Part shown: positions 57,171-64,000 of the stretch, piece after piece
Position numbering within the stretch: the stretch's first letter is position 1
Layout of the letters: the number at the start of each line of letters is the position of its first letter
NCBI GenBank assembly: GCA_010356995.1
Contig: ML996694.1
Span: 1,171,931-1,235,930, forward strand
DNA: 64,000 bases
DNA from: Trichodelitschia bisporula
Lineage: Eukaryota; Ascomycota; Dothideomycetes; Phaeotrichales; Phaeotrichaceae
Direction: 5' to 3'
Notes under the pieces: model-generated
What the model was told of the DNA's origin: nothing
Databases searched by the model: none
What the model saw: only the letters and a program-made list of their open reading frames with translations
Translations under genes and position numbers: made by a program

Positions 57171-59749
57171 CTAAATCCACCCCTTTCCCCCCCCCTCTCC
57201 CCCCAAACTAAGCCCCAGTTCCAACTTCGGCGCCTCGCCCAACCCCCCCTTCACCGGACTCCCCCCCCTCTTCGTCGGACTCACCCTCACAGGACTCATC
57301 CCCTCCTTAAACACCCCCTTCCTCACCCCAGCAACATCCCATCCATCCCTAACCCCGGCAGCGACCCACGTCCTCAACCCATCATGCACAGCACTGTAAA
57401 ACTTCTCCTTGCACGTCCGCAGCTGCCCACCCATGACCTTCTCCCACCCACTCGCGCGCAGCTCCGCTCTCAGCGCGTTGCGCTCCGTGCGGGTGGGGAG
57501 GGAGGCGATGAGCCCGTTGAGCAGGTCGAGATGCGCGGCCATGTAGTTAGTGGCGTCCCATTCTACGCCGCCGATATACGGGGCCGCGGGAACAGGGGGC
57601 CGCGGCTGCGGGAAAAAGGTGCGGGCATACGTAGCCGCATCTATGTCCTCGGCCAAAGCCTCGGTGGTGCTGCCGGAGGTGAGGGGACGCGCGCCCTCCG
57701 GAAGGGGCACGACGTTGACGGCGTGTAGGAAGATCCAGAAGACCTCCTTGGTGACGTTCGTGACCTCGCGGGCCCAGACCTTGTACGGGCGGCGCTGGCG
57801 CATTTCGAGGATGAAGGGGACTGGGGTTTTATCTTCTGGCGGGGAGGGGTCGGCGAGGTAGGACAGGATGGTGTGAGCCCTCGCGGGCAGGGTGCCTGGG
57901 TCGGCGGAGGGGACGGCGGCGGTGAGGTGTGCGAGGAGGATGGTTATGATGAGGCCGCGGGTTGTGAATTCGCTGGGCCCCTTGTGCTCGGGGTCAAAGA
58001 GCATGGCGAGGAGGGCGGGGAAAAGGGTGCTTTCCATGGTTTGGAGGTGGGTGAGGCCGATGGAGGTTGTGCAGAGGCCCTTGAGGCAGAGGAGGGTTTC
58101 GTGGAGGAGGTGGTCTTCGTGGTCCTCGCTGGTGCTCAAGTTAGCAGATGCAAGAATGGTTGGGGGAGGGGGATACACATACCGCCACTCAACCTCCATA
58201 ATCCGATGCAACAACCCGACGATCTCACGCATGCCGCCCATCTGGATAAACGTCTCTACCCAGCTCACCGTCTCGTTCCGAATCAGCAGCCGCAGCTTAT
58301 GCAACCGGCCCACCTCCACCTTCTCCGGCTTCTGCTCCCCGCGAAGGTATGCCACATACTCCTCGGGCAGCGCGCGCGGCTGTCCCGCAGGCTGGCTCAG
58401 CGACTGCGTAGACGGACTCTTCGGCAGGAGCGTCTCGACACGGCTGTTCCGCTTCGAATCCGCCGCCCCATCGGCCTTCTGCTTCTTACTCCGCCCGTTC
58501 TCGCTCTTGCTAAACGTAAACGCGCGACTGCGCGGCCTGGCCCTTTTCGTGCTCTTCTTGTCCTCGGAGCCGGCGGTGCTAGCATCGCTCGCCGTGCTCC
58601 CGTTACTCGCGACGCGCTGGGTAACACTAGCGGGGGCCTTTGCAGAGAGAGTTTCGTCTTTGTGGCTGCGGATGAAGTCCATCTTGATGCTCGTTCTGAG
58701 CGAGCGCATGTTCGGCCGCATGTTCTCGGGGATGTTGCGCGAGTCCTGTTTGGTTAGCAAGGTCTGTGGAAAGGGAGCGAGGGACATACCAAGACCGCCT
58801 CAAACGCCTCGTCAATAGTCTTGCCGTCCATCACCGCAGCAGCAGGCTCCGCCTCCCGCGCCTTACTATTGAACATGCTCACGGCCGCCATAACCCTGCT
58901 CCCGCGCTTCGGCACCGCAATAGGCCCGCGCGGCGTGGACACTTTCTTCCCCTCCTTCTCCTCCTTTTTCATTTCCTTCTCCCCTCCACTCTCCCTCCGC
59001 CCGCCACTAACCTTCCTCTGAATAGCTTCAAGTAGTCCACCGGCGGACTGCGCGCTGATCGCCTCGGATTTCGGCCTAGGACCGCCGTTCCCGCCCCGCC
59101 GGGTCAGGGTAGGTGCCTGCGTGCCGTGGAAGTTGCGCTGCTTGGAGGGGTCGTAGTCCGTCGGCTCGTAGAGGGCGATTTCTTCGTCTACGGTGCGGGT
59201 GCGCTGGGGAGGAGGGGGGCCGAAGGGATCTTCCAGCCCGGCTACGGAAGCATTGAGGGGAGAGAGCGATTGGGAGGCGAATTGCGCCCAGATGGGGGTG
59301 CGGGCTGCGTCCGGCTCGGGGGAGTGCACGGGTGTGTTTTCCTTGTCCACCGGCGGGAGCTGAGCCTTTCCCTTCTTCTTATCCTTATCGTCTTTCTTGT
59401 CCTTGCCCAAGCTGCGCAGGCTTACCGCGCTCTTAGTCCGCTTATGCAGCCCACGGCCCTTGCGCTTCGGCTCGCCGACGTTGTGGCTGACCTCGTTCAG
59501 GACGTTCCCAGCGGCGGCTGCTGCGGCGTGGGGATGGTTTGGCGGGAGGAAGGGCTGGTTGAAGGGGGCGTAGGGGGTGGTGTTTTCCTTCTTGCTGGGG
59601 GAGGGGGGGGCAGGAGGGGTGTCGTCGGCGGGGGAGGGGCGGAGTTTGGAGGGGAGCATGGATTTGAGCATGCTGGTTGAGGATTTGGTGCGTCGGTGGC
59701 CGGGCGGGTTGGCGGGGTTGGCGCGGGGAGTGAAGTTGGAGAAGGCCAT
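57171..59749 (-). CDS. Formin-type GTPase-binding (GBD/FH3-like) protein without FH2
   Basis: Exons 59749-58790, 58745-58183 and 58128-57171 with introns of 44 and 54 nt give 826 aa. The second intron is frame-preserving and must be removed (WR|EDHEDHLLHE). The N-terminal third is disordered and basic, with repeated RTKS-type motifs (GHRRTKSSTSMLKS, HKRTKSAVSL). The conserved part starts at KTIDEAFEAVLDSRNIPENM and continues through LPEEYVAYLRGEQKPEKVEV, LHKLRLLIRNETVSWVETFI and LKGLCTTSIGLTHLQTMEST, the diaphanous-type Rho-GTPase-binding region. The protein ends about 250 residues later without Pro-rich FH1 or FH2 domains, so it cannot nucleate actin like a formin. A role in Rho signalling or polarity is inference. 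Confidence 0.85.
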
Positions 59750-61346
59750 GATGGTGTGAGTAGTGTTGGTGAGTCGGGATTGTTGGTAGCTGGGGTTGCT
59801 GGGTGACTCGGGAGTGTTGTTGGTGACTCGGGAGCGGGTTGGTGAAGCAGAGCGTGTATGAGGAGCGTGTCAGCGGAAGCAACACAGATGCAAAAGCGTC
59901 GACGTGCGAAGGAATATCAAAGAGCAGCAGTGTCAAACGGCCATGCAACTGCCCGCAGAAAGCAATGAAAACAGAGGATGAATTGGGGGCGCGAGACGTG
60001 AGAAGGTTGAGGTGAGGGTTAAAGTGGAGAGACTCGGGTTGTCAAGAGCAGGGCGGGCCGTGGAGATGATGTATGATATGAAGGCCGTCACTTTAACTCG
60101 CGGGCTGGTTCCCTCATTGGTGCAAGTGCGCGTTGTGTGTTTGTCGCTGGGTGCGGCATTGGCGACCCCTGTCCGTTGGCACGGCAACCGGGAGGGGCCG
60201 AGCTTCCCTCTTCGGCTGGTGAGTGGCGCGGAGGAGACGGCATCATCGCTGGAGGAACATCAACCGAGAGTTTCGCGATCATGCAGACAACTCTGCAGGT
60301 CGTATTATTCCGCTCGAGTTGCTCGCTCTGGCTCTCTCCGGCTGTAAGTGTGCACCTCGCCCTCTTCAACCATAACAATGGCGAAGCAGTGAGGGCGCGG
60401 CTACACTGCCAGTTAGCAACCCACCAGCCCAGCCCGGACCAGACAGTGCACTCACTGCTCGGACCAGTCGAGTCAATAGAACACTCCCGAGCTGATCCGC
60501 CGCCTCCATCGGTCACATCCCATCCCTCTGATTCCCAAGGAGCCAGACTCTACTCCCTTCCACCGTGCAGCAACCAGCAACGCGCTCCGCCTCATCAAAT
60601 CTAACCTGCAGCATCGCGGCTGGCCCTGACGCGTCTACCGGCACGCGTCTGAGGCAGACCGCGCTGCTGAGGTGCATGAGCCGGTCGCCGAGGGCATAAC
60701 AACGCGCGGATGGTTGGTTGGACGGACGGCCCGGACGACAGCTGCAGCTTGCGTGTGTGGAGTCATGGATGCGGGCTAATGTCGCATGCAGGAGGCGGTC
60801 AGTGCGTGGAGTCAATACAATGTAGATGGACGATGGTTGTCCAGTGCTTTGATTCGAGCCGCGGGGCCAGTGATGCGGTGATGCAGTGATGCATGATGCT
60901 CGGAGCATAAAGTCAAAAGGGTCGTCCCACAACATGATGGGCTGTCGACGGTCCTGGTTGAGCCCACGAGCGCTGATCTGTTCTTTTGCGCAACTACATC
61001 ATGAGCTTATAGCTTAGTACATCCGTAGAGTTTTCAGTATCCCGGGCGAGGTACTCGAGTGGTAATGAACACAGTGTTCCGTCCCATCTCATCTCCGGCA
61101 CACTGTGTCACTCGGTTGTTGACAACCGGCCATCATCATGCCAAGCATCACCGCCATATATCGCCGGATTAACGTTCTGCCGGCCTCTCCCAAGAGCTGA
61201 GAGCATACGAAAGAGGGAGCATCGGGGACATTCGGCTACCAGGAATCCATTGCTATTGCCTTCTGGACCGAACATATCTAAGCGCCGATCCGGCCGCGAA
61301 CACTTCCATTCATATCCAAGCCATTCATAACTGCAGGAAAGTCAAC
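59750..61346. other. Divergent promoter region
   Basis: Spacer between the start of the GBD-domain gene (minus) and the YTH gene (plus). It has no supportable gene; a CT-rich patch precedes the YTH start. Confidence 0.45.
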
Positions 61347-63437
61347 ATGTCCTGGGATTCTTATGGAGGTTTGCCTCCGGGCGCGAACTTCGACCCCAGC
61401 TTCCTCCCCCAGAACTCCTATGGTGCCCAATTTTACGCTCCAGCACATTCCGCCGACCAAGACGAAGAACAATATTACGACCCCACGTCGCCCGATTCGG
61501 AGACTGAACTTGCTGTGAGTTTGCGTGTTGCGCCTTGGCCCTTACTCTACAACCTCTCACGTCGCAAACAGTCCACATGGAACGCGCATCACCCCGCAAA
61601 CACCTTCTCTCCTAGCAACAACACCGCCGGCCCCTCGAACACAACCGGAATCACCAATAATCCTGTGGATAAAGCTGCAATTCTTCGCGCTGAGCTGCTC
61701 AAACGCCGCGAGTCGAGCCGCGGCCCCGCAAATCTGGACAAACAAAAGCCGGAGCCGCTAGAGGTCGGCAACCTGATCAAAGAGTACCGAGAAGCTGCGG
61801 AGAAGTCGCAGTCAAACATCAAGACCGAAAACATACAACACCACAAGGACAACACCAACGATATCCTCCATACTACATACACTCCCAATGCCGGAAATAC
61901 TGTGAAAAAGACCGCCAAAGTTGCCGATACATCGCCAAACATGCTCACCATGACTGAACAGCCCAAGGGTGGAGACTTGGCATCTTCCAACATGACTGTC
62001 GTCAGCCAATCCTCCAGCGCTACCTTGGGAGCTGAGCGTCCTGGGCAAAACGAGCCAATGTTGAATGAAAACTCTGGATCCGACGTTTGGCCGCCTTCCA
62101 ATTCCAAGACCAAACTGGCGGATCAAAAGACAACAAAGCATTCAACCAAGACTACTATCGCGACACCCAACTCTGGTCCAAGTGACCAGGAACAACAGGA
62201 CGAACAAATGGATAATGATCTGGAGCACTGGTTGGAGCTTACGGGCTACCACAACATTGCTAACCGCAAAAGGCTTCTGACAATCCACCGTCGCCGCAAG
62301 CAGCTGGCTCGCGAGCTGGCCGAACTTGACCGTGAAGTCGCATCGGGTGTTCCTGTTGGCATCGCAGTCCCTTCGGCTGAGGCGCTCGTGGGCTCACCCG
62401 TCGTCCCCGTCGCTCGGGCCGTCACCGTCTCCAGCGCGCTTCCCACGCCAACGGAGACCGCCCCGCCGAAGCCAACGGCCGTCAAGCATGAGACCAAAAA
62501 GCGCCCACACTCTCCCGAGCCGCAAGCAGGCGCCGGCAAGCTCGCGCGCAAGGTCTCCCCAGTTCCAGCTCCCAAGGCCCCGAAGAATTCGTAACGCTCC
62601 TCCCACATCCTACCTCACACGCGTCTAACTCTGCACAGCTACAAGACTGACTCGCCCGATGCGCCCCGCCGCCCCGCCTTCCAGCCCGCACCGCGTCGCT
62701 CGCCTTCGCCGCGCTACGACAGCTTCCGCGGCCGTGGCCGTGAGCCATATCGCCGGTCGCCGTCTCCGGGTGGTCGTGCGTATGGCCGCTTTGCGCCGCA
62801 CTCGCCAGAGCGTGAACGCTTTGACTATGGCCGTGGTCGTGGCCGTGGCCGTGGCCGCGGTGGTTCGCTCCGCGGCGGAGGCGGGCGCGATGTCTCGCCC
62901 GTGCCGTTCAACAGCCTCCATGACGATGGTCAGTTGATGCTTTAGGACTTTCGTACTCTCGCTGATGGCACAGCGCGCTACTTCATCATCAAGTCGTGGA
63001 ACCATGAGAATGTTGATATTGCGATGCGCGAGGGCTCTTGGGTTACACAGGCGGCCAACGAGGGGATGTTCGCGGATGCGTACCGCAACAGTCGCAATGT
63101 CATCCTCTTCTTTTCCGTGAATAAGAGCGCTACGTTCCAGGGCTATGTACGTTTCTGAACCGGAAGTGCGTATGCTGACGATGCGCAGGCCAGAATGGAT
63201 TCCGCTCCCGGGGCAGCAACGCCGCCCAGCTGGGTAAACGAGCTAAGATGGCCCGCTTCCGCTCCGTTTAAGGTACACTGGATCCGCAAGCGCGATACGC
63301 ATTTCAGCAAGGTCGGGCATTTGAAAAATGCGTTCAATGATGATCAGCCGGTGCTTGTGGGAAGGGATGGGCAGGAGGTTGAGGAGTCGTGTGGGAGGGC
63401 GCTGTGTGAGATTATTGATGAGGAGTCGAGGTGGTAG
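61347..63437 (+). CDS. YTH-domain RNA-binding protein with RGG tract
   Basis: YTH domains bind N6-methyladenosine or specific hexamers in RNA. Exons 61347-61514, 61572-62590, 62639-62928, 62974-63146 and 63189-63437 with introns of 57, 48, 45 and 42 nt give 632 aa. The N-terminus is disordered (SWDSYGGLPPGANFDPSFLP), followed by a helix-rich segment (LTIHRRRKQLARELAELDRE). An Arg/Ser/Gly stretch contains GRGRGRGRGRGG. The YTH domain fills the C-terminal 150 residues: ARYFIIKSWNHENVDIAMRE, GSWVTQAANEGMFADAYRN, VILFFSVNKSATFQGYARM, FKVHWIRKRDTHFSKVGHLK and NDDQPVLVGRDGQEVE. Aromatic-cage Trp are visible in KSWNHENV, EGSWVTQ and, at the third position, near PSWVNELRWP. The first, frame-preserving intron is easily missed. 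Confidence 0.92.
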
Positions 63438-63447
63438 GATCATCTTT

Positions 63448-63522
63448 GGACTCTGGACATACGCCTGGACTATGGACATACGCCTGGACTATGGACATAC
63501 GCCTGGACTGTGGACATACGCT
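63448..63522. repeat. 19-bp tandem repeat, four copies, just after the YTH gene
   Basis: Four near-perfect copies of GGACTATGGACATACGCCT start 11 bp after the stop codon, so the array is probably in the 3' UTR. Confidence 0.9.
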
Positions 63523-64000
63523 GGCTAGGGACGGCACTTTAGCCGGCATCAAAATACTGTAGCAAATACTGTCTTTTTATATGCACGTGAGGGATGTGAT
63601 GCTGTTCATGTTGTTTCGCTTGATGAAGTTGATCCTTGCCCGCAGGTGACGCAGACATGGCGCAGGAGCACTGTTATGTCAGGAAGGAGTGTACCTATCT
63701 TCGCACTTGCCATCGTCGTCCCGTCTCTTCCTCGAAGAGTGTCCCTCCGATGCCGGTGCGTACATGCCCTGAAATAAGGGTGTTCCTTCTGACGATAAGA
63801 TACGCCTGCCTGAGGTTTACATCACTGACATCCTCTTTTCAGGTTCAGAGCACTTGCTTTGATACCAAGTTAGAATCAACAACCGTCCCATTTAAACGCC
63901 CACGACGCTTTCACGAGTCTATTAGACTGATATGAAGCATTTGGGACAAGTCGAGTCCGCTCAATCAACCGATCGTGGACGTTCGTCCCGTCAATCAATC
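63523..64000. other. Window end, no gene seen
   Basis: A 99-codon plus-strand ORF (63636-63935) has no recognised features. Nothing else can be supported. Confidence 0.4.

Noticed and set aside
57873-58818. Two plus-strand ORFs of about 300 codons
   Set aside because: Antisense of the formin-type GBD gene, whose conserved motifs fix the coding strand.
63448-63522. Possible CRISPR-like array
   Set aside because: Units are directly adjacent without spacers; it is a simple tandem repeat in a eukaryotic 3' flank.

Overview
This is a nuclear fragment from a filamentous ascomycete (Pezizomycotina). The evidence is protein-coding genes with short introns (about 42-77 nt, GT-AG, CTRAC-type branch points), intact fungal families (GtaA glutaminase, CTU1/NCS6, Aha1, epsin, ING, C2H2 factor), Ser/Thr-rich wall-type proteins and GPI-type C-termini. 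I saw no rRNA, tRNA, CRISPR array, intact transposon or viral element. Exon joins were worked out by reading frame, splice signals and family conservation; they have not been tested with transcripts. Layout. 1-3842 is the 3' part of a large Thr/Ser-rich secreted protein with six PAN/apple-like modules. It is followed within 40 bp by a compound minisatellite (3881-4742). A gene-free stretch leads to a disordered protein (8843-10903). From about 11.9 to 18.0 kb lies an unusual tract of small, duplicated and partly broken minus-strand genes of unknown function. From 18.1 kb the window returns to ordinary conserved genes: glutaminase GtaA (18149-20638, -), the Hsp90 co-chaperone Aha1 (22515-23546, -), a secreted/GPI-type serine carboxypeptidase (24427-26557, -), the tRNA 2-thiolation enzyme CTU1/NCS6 (27348-28638, -), an orphan ORF with a decayed-looking tail (30201-31355, +), and a polytopic membrane protein (32557-33706, +). 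A sparse region of about 7 kb ends in a pyrimidine-rich leader and a four-finger C2H2 transcription factor (40657-42285, +). Then come epsin (43598-45520, +), a small Cys-rich GPI-type wall protein (46972-47940, +), an ING-family PHD protein (48588-50683, +), a cyclase-family enzyme (51331-52532, -), an AtuA/DUF1446 protein (52953-54895, -), a protein with only a formin-type GTPase-binding region (57171-59749, -), and a YTH-domain RNA-binding protein with an RGG tract (61347-63437, +). There is no obvious biosynthetic cluster; most genes are unrelated housekeeping or surface genes. The adjacent co-oriented cyclase and AtuA genes could share a carboxylate or acyl catabolic role, but that is inference. 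The most unusual parts are the two-class minisatellite beside the PAN-repeat gene, the duplicated/decaying 12-18 kb gene tract, a diverged 135-bp dispersed repeat lying in two 3' flanks, a start codon cut off by an intron in the carboxypeptidase gene, and a 21-nt micro-exon in the cyclase gene.
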